Source: CAWDYA01 sp963806495 (GTDB lineage: Bacteria; Acidobacteriota; Polarisedimenticolia; JACPZX01; DASXTC01). Taken from it: a stretch of 64,000 bases of DNA. The position numbers were made by a program, and so were the translations under genes. Within the stretch, counting starts at the first letter, position 1, and each line of letters opens with the position of its first letter. The DNA is taken from assembly GCA_963806495.1 (NCBI GenBank), contig CAWDYA010000002.1, forward strand, positions 62,001-126,000, given 5' to 3'. Shown here in pieces: positions 36,453 through 44,332 of the stretch. The notes below the pieces were generated by a model. The model saw only the letters and a list, made by a program, of their open reading frames with translations, had not been told where the DNA came from and did no database searches.

Positions 36453-36806
36453 GTGCCCGCATACAGGCTCAATCCGAAGAAGACCTTCACCGACGACGCC
36501 GGACGCCGTATCTGCGAGATCTTCGGCGCGGGGGACGGTCACGACGACGTCAGCATCGCGTGGCTGATGCTGCCCGCGGGATGCCGCGGCGTCGAGGAGA
36601 CGAACGACTACACCGAGGTGGTGATCGTGCTGTCGGGCGAGGGGCGCGCCTCGATCGACGGCAAGGTCGAAACGGTGGCCGCCGGGCACGCCGTGTATGT
36701 CCCGCGCAAGGCGCGGTGGAGGCTGGAGAATGTCGGGGGTGAACCGCTGGTCTGCTACGCGGTGGCACTGCCCGCCTTCCGCCCCGAACTGTTCCATCCG
36801 GCCTGA
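36453..36806 (+). CDS. Single-domain cupin protein
   Basis: A 117-residue protein with a cupin barrel: NDYTEVVIVLSGEGRASIDG corresponds to cupin motif 1 and VAAGHAVYVPRKARWRLENV to motif 2. The usual first-motif His-x-His is not complete (TNDYTEVV), so metal binding is uncertain. Substrate unknown. The GTG start follows an ACGAGGA ribosome-binding region. A TAGAAT box at 36396-36401 may be its promoter. Confidence 0.75.
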   Translation: MPAYRLNPKKTFTDDAGRRICEIFGAGDGHDDVSIAWLMLPAGCRGVEETNDYTEVVIVLSGEGRASIDGKVETVAAGHAVYVPRKARWRLENVGGEPLVCYAVALPAFRPELFHPA

Positions 36807-36845
36807 GCCGAGCGTCCCACTCTGACAACAAAGGAGAGAAGGACC

Positions 36846-38012
36846 ATGCCCGATTTCACCCTGAGCGAGGAGCAGCGCCAGATCCAGGAGCTGGCGCGCG
36901 AGTTCGCGCAGCAGGAGATTGTCCCGGTGGCCGCCCATCACGACAAGACAGGCGAGTTCCCCCGCGAGGTCTGCCGGAAGGCCTGGGAGCTGGGCCTGAT
37001 GAACACCCATATCCCCGAGGCGTTCGGCGGCGCCGGGCTCGGCGTCTTCGAGGGGTGTCTGATCGCCGAGGAGGTGGCGGCCGGCTGCACGGGCATCGGC
37101 ACCGCGATGGAGGCGAACACCCTGGCCGAGGCGCCGGTGATCGTGGCCGGGGACGAGGAGCAGAAGCGGCGCTACCTCACGCCGATGATCGAGGAGTTCA
37201 AGTTCGCCGCCTACTGCGTCACCGAGCCGGACGCGGGCTCCGACGTGGCCGGGATCAAGACACTGGCACGCAGGACAGGCGACGAGTACGTCCTCAACGG
37301 CGCCAAGATGTGGATCACCAACGCCTCGGTGGCCGACTGGTACTTCGTGCTCGCGTATACCGATCCCGAAAAGAAGCAGCGTGGTATGTCGGCCTTCATC
37401 GTGGACCGGCAGAGCCCCGGCATCGAGGTGGGCAAGAAGGAATGGAACATGGGACAGCACGCCTCCGATACCCGTGCAATCACCTTCACCGACGTGAAGG
37501 TGCCGGCGGGCAACCGCCTGGGCAAGGAGGGCGACGGGTTCAAGATCGCGATGTCGGCCTTCGACCACACGCGGCCGATCGTCTCGGCCGCCGCCGTGGG
37601 GCTCGCCCGCTCGGCCATGGAGCACGCGATGCGGTACGCCCAGGAACGTACCTCGTTCGGGGTGCCGATCGCGGCGCACCAGGCCGTCTCGTTCATGATC
37701 GCCGAGATGGCGATGAACATCGAGGCGGCGCGGCTGCTGGTCTGGCAGTGCGCCTGCACCATCGACCGTTCGGAGCGCAATACGCGCCAGGCGGCCATGG
37801 CCAAGGCGTTCGCCGCCGACATGGCGATGAAGACGGCGCTCGACGCGGTGCAGGTGTTCGGGGGCTACGGGTTCAGCACCGAGTACCCGGTGGAGAAGCT
37901 GATGCGTGACGCCAAGGTGTTCCAGATCTACGAGGGGACGTCGCAGATCCAGCGGCTCATCATCGCCAAGGAGATTTTCGAGAGGGGAGGAGCTTCCAGG
38001 AGATCGTCATGA
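36846..38012 (+). CDS. Acyl-CoA dehydrogenase
   Basis: A 388-residue flavoprotein with all family marks: FTLSEEQRQIQELAREF, AYCVTEPDAGSDVAGIKT, MWITNASVADWYFVLAYTDP, QERTSFGVPIAAHQAVSFMI and the catalytic glutamate in QIYEGTSQIQRLIIAKEI. It makes the alpha-beta double bond in acyl-CoA, most like medium/short-chain enzymes. An AAAGGAGAGAAGG ribosome-binding site precedes the ATG. The stop overlaps the next gene (ATGA). Confidence 0.93.
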   Translation: MPDFTLSEEQRQIQELAREFAQQEIVPVAAHHDKTGEFPREVCRKAWELGLMNTHIPEAFGGAGLGVFEGCLIAEEVAAGCTGIGTAMEANTLAEAPVIVAGDEEQKRRYLTPMIEEFKFAAYCVTEPDAGSDVAGIKTLARRTGDEYVLNGAKMWITNASVADWYFVLAYTDPEKKQRGMSAFIVDRQSPGIEVGKKEWNMGQHASDTRAITFTDVKVPAGNRLGKEGDGFKIAMSAFDHTRPIVSAAAVGLARSAMEHAMRYAQERTSFGVPIAAHQAVSFMIAEMAMNIEAARLLVWQCACTIDRSERNTRQAAMAKAFAADMAMKTALDAVQVFGGYGFSTEYPVEKLMRDAKVFQIYEGTSQIQRLIIAKEIFERGGASRRSS

Positions 38013-39067
38013 TCGAACTGACCATCGCCGTCGGGCTGGCCGTGCTGATCTCCGCGATGTGCTCCCTGTTCGAGGCGGTGCTCTATTCGGTACCTCTCAG
38101 CTACGTCGAATCGCTCGCCCAGTCCGGGCGGGCGTCGGGTCTGATCCTGCAGCGGCTGCGTCGTCATGTCGACCGGCCCATCGCGGCGATCCTCTCGCTC
38201 AACACGATTGCCAATACGGCCGGTGCGACGATCGCTGGTGCGGCGGCGGCGCGCGTCTTCGGTCACGGTTCACTCGTCTACTTCTCGGCCGTCTTCACGC
38301 TGGTCATCCTGGTCTTCTCCGAAGTGATCCCGAAGACCGCCGGGCTGCTCTACCGGCGCGCGCTGGCGCCGGTCATCGCACGGCCGCTGGATCTGCTGGT
38401 CAAGGTCATGGCGCCGATGGTCTGGCTGTCGCGGTTCGCCACGCGTCTGATGTCGCGCGGGCGGCTGGACCATGCGGTCACTGACGACGAGTTCATGATG
38501 CTGGTGCGGATGGGGCTGCAGAGCGGCACGCTGGAGGCGGACGAGGCGCAGGCGATCACCAACATCCTGCAGCTCGAGTCCAGAACGGTGGCGAGCATCA
38601 TGACGCCGCGCACCGTGGTGTTCGCGCTCAATGGCCAGCAGTCGATCCTCGACCTGCGCCACGAGGCGGCCGGCTGGGCACACAGCCGGATCCCGGTATA
38701 CGACAAGGACTCCGAGGACATCATCGGGATCGTTCACCGGGGCGACGTTCTGGCCGCCATCGCCGAGGACCGCTGGGAGAAGAAGATCAGCGACCTGATG
38801 AAGCCGGTGCATTTCGTGCTGGAGATCCTGACGCTGGATCGGCTGCTGCGGATGTTCCTCGAGCGGCGGCAGCATCTCTTCGTGGTCGTCGACGAGTTCG
38901 GTGGGCTCGCCGGCGTGGTGACGCTCGAGGACGTGCTCGAGGAGATCCTCGGCCAGGAGATCGTCGACGAGCGCGATCAGGTGATCGACATGCGCGAGCT
39001 GGCACACCGCCGCCGGGAGCAGACCCTCAAAACGAAGCGCGACGGCCGCCCGGGGGGCGGGTCCTAG
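38009..39067 (+). CDS. CNNM/CorC-type membrane protein with CBS domain pair
   Basis: A 352-residue protein. Residues 1 to about 165 form a DUF21 membrane domain (AVLISAMCSLFEAVLYSVPL, LSLNTIANTAGATIAGAAAA, VFTLVILVFSEVIPKTAGLL) and a CBS pair follows (MTPRTVVFALNGQQS, FVVVDEFGGLAGVVTLEDVL). The family handles Mg2+ or Co2+ efflux. The C-terminal CorC_HlyC domain is missing and the protein ends soon after the CBS pair. It is coupled to the acyl-CoA dehydrogenase gene by a 4-nt overlap. Confidence 0.86.
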   Translation: MIELTIAVGLAVLISAMCSLFEAVLYSVPLSYVESLAQSGRASGLILQRLRRHVDRPIAAILSLNTIANTAGATIAGAAAARVFGHGSLVYFSAVFTLVILVFSEVIPKTAGLLYRRALAPVIARPLDLLVKVMAPMVWLSRFATRLMSRGRLDHAVTDDEFMMLVRMGLQSGTLEADEAQAITNILQLESRTVASIMTPRTVVFALNGQQSILDLRHEAAGWAHSRIPVYDKDSEDIIGIVHRGDVLAAIAEDRWEKKISDLMKPVHFVLEILTLDRLLRMFLERRQHLFVVVDEFGGLAGVVTLEDVLEEILGQEIVDERDQVIDMRELAHRRREQTLKTKRDGRPGGGS

Positions 39068-39160
39068 GAGGAACCGGGATGGCCTTCTTCTGCCGCGGCT
39101 TTGCCCGCGACATCGTTGCGGAAGGGTTTCTCGGCGGCCGGCGAACCTGGTCGCGATCTT

Positions 39161-40063
39161 TCACGATACCGCCTCGGCGCGCATCCTCCGGAACGGCCCC
39201 AGCTCCGCGGTGAGCATCCCCGCCAGGATCAGCGCCGCGCCCGCCAGCGACGGGCCCGAGAGGATTTCCCCCTCCACCAGCCACGAGGTCAGAGCCGCGA
39301 ACACCGGTTCGGCGGCGAAGATGATCGCCGCCCGCGTGGGGGTGGTCCAGGACTGCACCACGTTGAGGATCAGAAACGCCAGCGCCGTGGCCAGGAGCGC
39401 GGTCACTCCCAGCGCCACGTACAGACGCGGCGTGGGGTTGAACCGCGTGGTCTCGAGCAACGCCGCCGGGGCGATCGCCAGCGCCGCCACGACGGCCACC
39501 TGCAGGAAGGCCAGCGTCCGCTTGTCGTGACGGCGTGTGTAGTGATCCACCGCCAGCAGGTGCCCTGAGAACGCGATGGCGCAGAACACTGTCAGGAACT
39601 CGCCCAGCCCGAATCCCCCGGCCGCGCCGCCGGGGCTGGTGAGCAGATACAGCCCCACGAACGCCAGGCCGGCGCCCACGAAAGAGTCGATCGAGGGCCG
39701 GCGTATCCTCAGCGCCATCGACAGCAGCGGCGTGAAAATGACGTACATGCCGGTGATGAAGGCCGAACGGGCGGGCGTGGTGTACTGCATGCCGATGGTC
39801 TGGAAGACGAATCCGGCGAACAGCAGGCACCCGATGACGAGGCCTCCGGTCAGGGCGGAGCGGGGAGGGCCCGGCTCACCGGCCGGCGTGGCACGGGGTA
39901 GCAGGAAGTACAGCAGTGCGGCCGCGATGGAAAACCGGACCGCGATGAACAGCATCGGGGAGATGTCGGCGAGCGCCTGCTTGATGACGACGAACGTGCA
40001 GCCCCAGATGGCGCTGAGCCCGATGATCCAGAGGTCGGCCTGAAACCTGCGGGTCAGTCCCAC
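39161..40063 (-). CDS. DMT-superfamily (EamA) transporter
   Basis: A 300-residue protein with ten hydrophobic helices in two EamA repeats, the first beginning WIIGLSAIWGCTFVVIKQAL and the second FGLGEFLTVFCAIAFSGHLL. Family members export metabolites or amino acids; the substrate is unknown. The start overlaps the 3' end of the GAF-like gene by 10 nt, so the two are probably co-translated. The preceding 93-nt gap to the CBS gene holds nothing I can support. Confidence 0.85.
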   Translation of the reverse strand: MGLTRRFQADLWIIGLSAIWGCTFVVIKQALADISPMLFIAVRFSIAAALLYFLLPRATPAGEPGPPRSALTGGLVIGCLLFAGFVFQTIGMQYTTPARSAFITGMYVIFTPLLSMALRIRRPSIDSFVGAGLAFVGLYLLTSPGGAAGGFGLGEFLTVFCAIAFSGHLLAVDHYTRRHDKRTLAFLQVAVVAALAIAPAALLETTRFNPTPRLYVALGVTALLATALAFLILNVVQSWTTPTRAAIIFAAEPVFAALTSWLVEGEILSGPSLAGAALILAGMLTAELGPFRRMRAEAVS

Positions 40064-41115
40064 GGGAGACGGATGGCGCTCTCGTCTCCCTTGGCCAGCG
40101 CGCGCACGATCTCTTCCTTGAAGTACCTGCTCGCGCCGCTGATCTTCGAGGACACGCGCTGCTCGAACATGCGATAGCTCCGATCGATGTCGTCCTTGAG
40201 GCGCTCGTAGAGGTCCTTGTTGCGGCGTCCCTCCTCGAGCTGTTTCTCATTATACAGGACAATCTCGGAGGCGAGCAGTGCGGCGAATCGTCTGGCCTCT
40301 TCGTGAAGGCGTTGTTCCTCCGGGTCGGGCGCGTCGGCGGGATCCGGGTCGGGCTCGATCGACTGCGGCTCGCCGCCGACGGACATCGTGGCGGCGGGTA
40401 GTGGCGGTAAGGGCACGGATGGTTCCCCGGCGGGCTCCGGCTCCGGGTCAGGGGATGTTTTCTCGTCGATCGGCTCCGGTGATTCGCCCGCGGGCGAGAC
40501 AAGCTCCGGCCTGTGATAGCGGGTCCGGTAGGGCAGCGCCTCGAGGCTGAGGGCGGCGACCGAGGCCATGAGCAGGGCGGACTCCGGCTGCCAGGGGCCG
40601 TCGGCCACGGTATCCACGTACAGCAGGGCGACCACGCGGTCCTTGACCCATAGCGGCGCGGCCAGCATCGACGTCGGCATGTCGGAGCCGAGTGCGGTCG
40701 CGAGCGCGGCGTTTCCAGGCCGCTCGCCGGGTGACTCCACGACGGGCGTCGCCGACTCCACGGCACGTCCGATCAGGTCGTCGGGCGTGACCGGCAGGCT
40801 CACCGATTTGACCTGGAACGGGCCGGGCATCCCGCGGGCGGCCCAGCCGCGCAGGGCGCCCCCCTTGACCACGAAGAGGATCGTCCGGGACCCGGTCCCC
40901 GCGGCCTCCTCCACCAGCCGCTCGAGGATGGCGAGCTGCTCGGTGGATCGCTCGGCATGCCGCATGAAACGAACCACGGAGCCTTGATCCGGCGGGGCGG
41001 GCGTCCGGACCATGAGCTCGCTCAGCCCGCGTGTCAGGTCGTTCATCCGTTCGTCGAGATACGACCGGAGCCGCTGCTGAATCGTGTCTGGGTCCGTGCG
41101 ATGGCTCGAAGACAC
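40054..41115 (-). CDS. GAF-like domain protein with acidic linker
   Basis: A 353-residue soluble protein. The N-terminal ~180 residues look like a GAF sensor fold (TILFVVKGGALRGWAARGMP, TPVVESPGERPGNAALATAL, MLAAPLWVKDRVVALLYVDT). A Pro/Glu/Asp-rich linker follows, then a helical C-terminus rich in charged residues (RLHEEARRFAALLASEIVLY, DIDRSYRMFEQRVSSKI). The ligand and partner are unknown. GTG 41115 is chosen because GGAGGA lies just upstream; ATG 41136 has no ribosome-binding site. Confidence 0.7.
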   Translation of the reverse strand: MSSSHRTDPDTIQQRLRSYLDERMNDLTRGLSELMVRTPAPPDQGSVVRFMRHAERSTEQLAILERLVEEAAGTGSRTILFVVKGGALRGWAARGMPGPFQVKSVSLPVTPDDLIGRAVESATPVVESPGERPGNAALATALGSDMPTSMLAAPLWVKDRVVALLYVDTVADGPWQPESALLMASVAALSLEALPYRTRYHRPELVSPAGESPEPIDEKTSPDPEPEPAGEPSVPLPPLPAATMSVGGEPQSIEPDPDPADAPDPEEQRLHEEARRFAALLASEIVLYNEKQLEEGRRNKDLYERLKDDIDRSYRMFEQRVSSKISGASRYFKEEIVRALAKGDESAIRLPWD

Positions 41116-41176
41116 CGGATCCTCCCAACGGCGCATCAGGGCGCGGGGCGAATCATGGTGCCGCGATGCGGCAGGG

Positions 41177-42370
41177 TCAAGGCGCGGGGTAGCGGTCGAG
41201 CAGCTCCTGGAATCGGGGGTCCTCGGACAACTCCTGCAGGGGGGTGAGGGTGGTGAGCAGGTCGCCGAGCAGGGGGTTGAGCGACAGCGCACGGTCCAGG
41301 TCGGCGAACGTCTCGTCGGGGGAGCCGAGCCGGGCGTAGGCGAGCGCCCGGTTGAGGTAGAAGGCCGCCTGCTCCTCCTCGATCCGGATCGCCTCCTTGA
41401 AGCAGGCCACGGCCCGCTCCTGGTTGCCCCGGCGCGACCATGAGCTGCCGAGATTGTTCCACGAGGAGGCCTCCGAGGGGCGGATTTCCACCGCGCGGGA
41501 GAAGCACCGGATCGCCTCCTCGTCGTCTCCCTGGTGCGCCCAGCAGGTGCCGAGGTTGTTCCACGAGTCGAACTCGTCCGGCCGCAGCGTGAGCGCCTGC
41601 TGGAAGCAGGCGATGGCGGGAGGAAACCTGAGCTGGTCGAGATAGACATTGCCGATGTTGTACCAGGTGGCCGCGTCGTCGGGGTCGCGCCGCAGCGCCT
41701 CACGATAGGCGCCCAGTGCCGCATCGTGATCCCCGCGGCGCGAGAAGGAATGCGCCAGGTTGAACCAGATACGCGGGTCGTCGCTCGACCAGCGCAGCGC
41801 CATCTTGTAGGCGGCCACGGCGGCCTCGAAGTCGCCCAGCCCGACGCAGGCGTTGCCCCGGTTGAACCAGATGCGTCCTGAGCCCGGCTCGTCTTCGGCG
41901 ACGCGCGCGAAGCAGTCGAGCGCCTCCTCGTGCTTTCCCAGCAGGTCGTAGGCGACACCGAGGTTGTTCCAGGCGACGGTGTGCTCGGGGTCGAGATCGG
42001 TGGCCCTCCCGTAGCATGCGGCGGCCGCGTCGAGATCTCCCGCGCGCTCGCGCACCATGCCGAGGCTCAGCCAGGCTTCGGCGAAGGAAGGGGACAGCCT
42101 CACGGCGCGGCTGAGAGCCGCCACCGCTTCCTCGGCATCGCCGAGGTCGGCCTGTGCGTCGCCGATCGTCTTGAGCAGCTTTGCCTGCTGCTCCGGGTCG
42201 GTGAGCAGCTCGAGGGCCCTCTGCCAGCAGCGCAGGGCTCCCTTCAGGTCGCCGGAGCGGGCGCGGGTCTCGGCCTGGTCGAGCTGGAACCGCAGCCGCG
42301 ACGGCCCGGGCGCCGATCGCTTCGCACGAGTCCGGGCGTTGTCGGGCGGCTTGTCGCCTTCGCGTCGCAT
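41177..42370 (-). CDS. TPR-repeat protein
   Basis: A 397-residue soluble protein made almost wholly of tetratricopeptide repeats in the form AWNNLGVAYDLLGKHEEALD and SWNNLGTCWAHQGDDEEAIR, about nine copies after a basic N-terminus. TPRs bind other proteins; no catalytic domain is present. The ATG at 42370 has AAAGGA 5 nt upstream. The GAF-like gene starts 61 nt after its stop on the same strand, so the three minus-strand genes may form one unit. Confidence 0.8.
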   Translation of the reverse strand: MRREGDKPPDNARTRAKRSAPGPSRLRFQLDQAETRARSGDLKGALRCWQRALELLTDPEQQAKLLKTIGDAQADLGDAEEAVAALSRAVRLSPSFAEAWLSLGMVRERAGDLDAAAACYGRATDLDPEHTVAWNNLGVAYDLLGKHEEALDCFARVAEDEPGSGRIWFNRGNACVGLGDFEAAVAAYKMALRWSSDDPRIWFNLAHSFSRRGDHDAALGAYREALRRDPDDAATWYNIGNVYLDQLRFPPAIACFQQALTLRPDEFDSWNNLGTCWAHQGDDEEAIRCFSRAVEIRPSEASSWNNLGSSWSRRGNQERAVACFKEAIRIEEEQAAFYLNRALAYARLGSPDETFADLDRALSLNPLLGDLLTTLTPLQELSEDPRFQELLDRYPAP

Positions 42371-42568
42371 GGCGTTCCTTTCATGAAGGACCGCAGCCTG
42401 CCGGGCGCGCATGTTAGCACGGCCCGATGGGGAATCAACTGTTGCAGAATAGACACACTTGTTGTGTCCAAATGGCCACAAACGGATGTTCTTTCCGATC
42501 CGGGTGTCGGGGGATCCTCGGAACCTGTTTGCCACCCTGATGTTACGAGGCGGGCCCCGACGGGGGGG

Positions 42569-42585
42569 TTGGCATGGAACCTGCT
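42569..42585 (+). promoter_or_regulatory. Sigma-54 promoter upstream of lpxC
   Basis: The sequence TTGGCATGGAACCTGCT matches the sigma-54 consensus YTGGCACGRNNNTTGCW at nearly all positions. The invariant GG (42571-42572) and GC (42583-42584) are separated by exactly 10 nt. The expected transcription start is near 42596, 44 nt before the lpxC start. A gene for a sigma-54 activator lies 4 kb downstream. Confidence 0.6.
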
Positions 42586-42639
42586 TTAACCCAGTCCCGG
42601 ATGCGTATACGTGTCGGGGAAAGGGGAGTCCGGGAGAGC

Positions 42640-43581
42640 ATGAGACAGCGAACCCTGCAGCAGACGATCGACGTCATCGGCGTGGGCCTGCACACCGGCC
42701 GCCGGATCCGGATGCAGATCCAGCCGGGTGCGGCGGACACGGGCATCCGCTTCGTGCGCACCGATCTGGATGGCGCCTGGCTGCAGCTCGATCCTCTCGC
42801 GCCCGGTGCGGGCGAGGGCCACGACTCCCACACCGCCCGGATCTCGCGCGCGGATCACGCCACGACCCTCTCGGGCGAGGGATTCAGCATCTCCACGGTC
42901 GAGCACCTGATGGCCGCGATGCGTGGCCTGGGTATCGACAACGCGGTGGTGCGTCTCTCGGGCGACGAAGTGCCGATCATGGACGGCAGCGCGGCCCCCT
43001 TCGTCTATCTGCTCAAGGAGGCGGGGATCCGGCCGCTGCCGGCACCACGCCGCGCGATCTCCCTGAAGCGGCCGATAAGCGTGGTCGACGGCGATCGTGA
43101 GGTCACCGTCTATCCTGCCGACCGGTTCCGGATCACCTACACGATCGATTTCTCCCATCCGGCTATCGGCCGGCAGACCTTCGCACGCACGGTGAGCCGG
43201 CGCGTCTTCGTGGACGAGCTGGCCTCGGCGCGCACCTTCTGCCTGCTGAGGGACGTTCAGGTCCTGAGGAAGCGAGGACTGGCGCTCGGCGGCTCTCTGG
43301 CCAATGCGGTCGTCGTCGGGGACGCCGGTCCCCTGAACAAGCTGCGGTTCTCCGACGAGTTCGTCCGTCACAAGGCGCTGGACCTGATCGGTGATCTGGC
43401 GCTGCTGGGCCACCCGCTGCTCGGTCACGTGGTGGCCTTCAAGGCCGGCCACGAGATGCACTCCCGGCTCCTCAGGCAGCTCATCGCCGAGCGGGACGCC
43501 TGGACCCTCGTCGAGCCCGCACGGGCCGAGGGGCAGCGCCGCCCCGCCGCCGTGGCCGAAGCGGCCGTCGCGTCCTACTAA
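42640..43581 (+). CDS. lpxC: UDP-3-O-acyl-N-acetylglucosamine deacetylase
   Basis: A 313-residue enzyme for the committed step of lipid A synthesis. IDVIGVGLHTGRRIRM, FSISTVEHLMAAM with zinc-ligand His, IMDGSAAPFVYL, and HKALDLIGDLALLGHPL with ligand His and Asp identify LpxC, along with the C-terminal catalytic AGHEMHSRLL. The ATG at 42640 is chosen: GGGAGAG precedes it, MRQRTLQQTI is the usual LpxC start, and the in-frame ATG at 42574 lies inside the sigma-54 promoter. This shows the organism makes, or once made, lipopolysaccharide. Confidence 0.94.
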   Translation: MRQRTLQQTIDVIGVGLHTGRRIRMQIQPGAADTGIRFVRTDLDGAWLQLDPLAPGAGEGHDSHTARISRADHATTLSGEGFSISTVEHLMAAMRGLGIDNAVVRLSGDEVPIMDGSAAPFVYLLKEAGIRPLPAPRRAISLKRPISVVDGDREVTVYPADRFRITYTIDFSHPAIGRQTFARTVSRRVFVDELASARTFCLLRDVQVLRKRGLALGGSLANAVVVGDAGPLNKLRFSDEFVRHKALDLIGDLALLGHPLLGHVVAFKAGHEMHSRLLRQLIAERDAWTLVEPARAEGQRRPAAVAEAAVASY

Positions 43582-43634
43582 CTCCTTCAATCCGAATCTC
43601 TTGCAGCAAAGGGATGCACCCGCGGCGTCCCCTT

Positions 43635-43643
43635 TGCTAGAAT
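43635..43643 (+). promoter_or_regulatory. Extended -10 promoter for DUF4390-ntrYX
   Basis: TGCTAGAAT lies 77 nt before the DUF4390 ATG. An imperfect inverted repeat (GCAAAGGGA with TCCCCTTTGC, 43604-43636) overlaps it and could end lpxC transcription or act as an operator. Confidence 0.4.
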
Positions 43644-43720
43644 GCGTCGATCCGGGGCGGTCATCCCGGGACCGATCCGATCCACCGCGTGGAATCGCCC
43701 GCGCGAGCGGAAAGTTCAGG

Positions 43721-44332
43721 ATGCGTACAATCGAGGGGGTGGGCTTGCGTCGGGCTGTCGTCTGGTTCCTCCTGACGGCGCTGGTTCCTGCCGCGGGGCC
43801 GCTCGCGTCGCCTGCGCTGATGTCGGGCGGGGCGTCCGTCGCCTCCCTGAGCGCCGATGCCACCGAGCACGACCTGTTCCTCTCGTTTTCCCTGGACGGC
43901 GCCTTCAGCGACGAGACACGCGAGGAGATCGCCACAGGATTGCCGGTCACCTTCACCTACTACCTCGAGCTGGCCCGCCGCAGGCCTCTCTGGTTCGACA
44001 AGACCCTCGCCCGCAAGACGATCGCCACCACCGTCACCTACGACACGCTGACCCACCAGTATCGCCTGTCGAAACGGGTGAACGACGAGGTGGCGGAGAG
44101 CGCCGTCGCCGTCAATGAAGCCGACATGATGCGATGGATGACCCATCTCGAACGCGTCCGCCTCGCCGACCCGACCCTCCTGGACGGGCCCCTCGACGAT
44201 GCCCTGTACGTCCGGGTGAAGTCGAGGCTCCGGAAGAAGTTCATCCTGTTCTTCATCCCGTGGAACGTCGACACGGGTTGGGAGAAGCTGAGGGTGAACC
44301 TGCCGGCAGAGGGGACGGACCGTGGCCGGTGA
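43721..44332 (+). CDS. DUF4390 protein with signal sequence
   Basis: A 203-residue protein with an N-terminal signal or anchor (VVWFLLTALVPAAGPLASPA) and a DUF4390-type body: FLSFSLDGAFSDETREEIAT, PVTFTYYLELARRRPLWFDK, YDTLTHQYRLSK. The family is a periplasmic beta-rich domain that commonly sits next to NtrYX-like genes; function is unknown. The start is not certain (GTG 43739 and TTG 43745 also fit). The 3' end overlaps the histidine kinase gene by 11 nt, arguing for coupled translation. Confidence 0.78.
   Translation: MRTIEGVGLRRAVVWFLLTALVPAAGPLASPALMSGGASVASLSADATEHDLFLSFSLDGAFSDETREEIATGLPVTFTYYLELARRRPLWFDKTLARKTIATTVTYDTLTHQYRLSKRVNDEVAESAVAVNEADMMRWMTHLERVRLADPTLLDGPLDDALYVRVKSRLRKKFILFFIPWNVDTGWEKLRVNLPAEGTDRGR

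Noticed and set aside
36384..37679. N-terminal extension of the glycosyltransferase frame up to 37679
   Set aside because: The extension is antisense to the cupin and acyl-CoA dehydrogenase genes, and the signal-anchor helix begins at 36383.
39068..39160. Small basic minus-strand reading frame (about 28 residues, MSRAKPRQKKAIPVPP...) in the gap after the CBS gene
   Set aside because: No ribosome-binding site, no recognisable family, and it runs into the end of the CBS gene; the composition is what the GC-rich opposite strand would give.
42574..42639. Upstream ATG for lpxC
   Set aside because: It lies within the sigma-54 promoter; the ATG at 42640 has a ribosome-binding site and matches the usual LpxC N-terminus.
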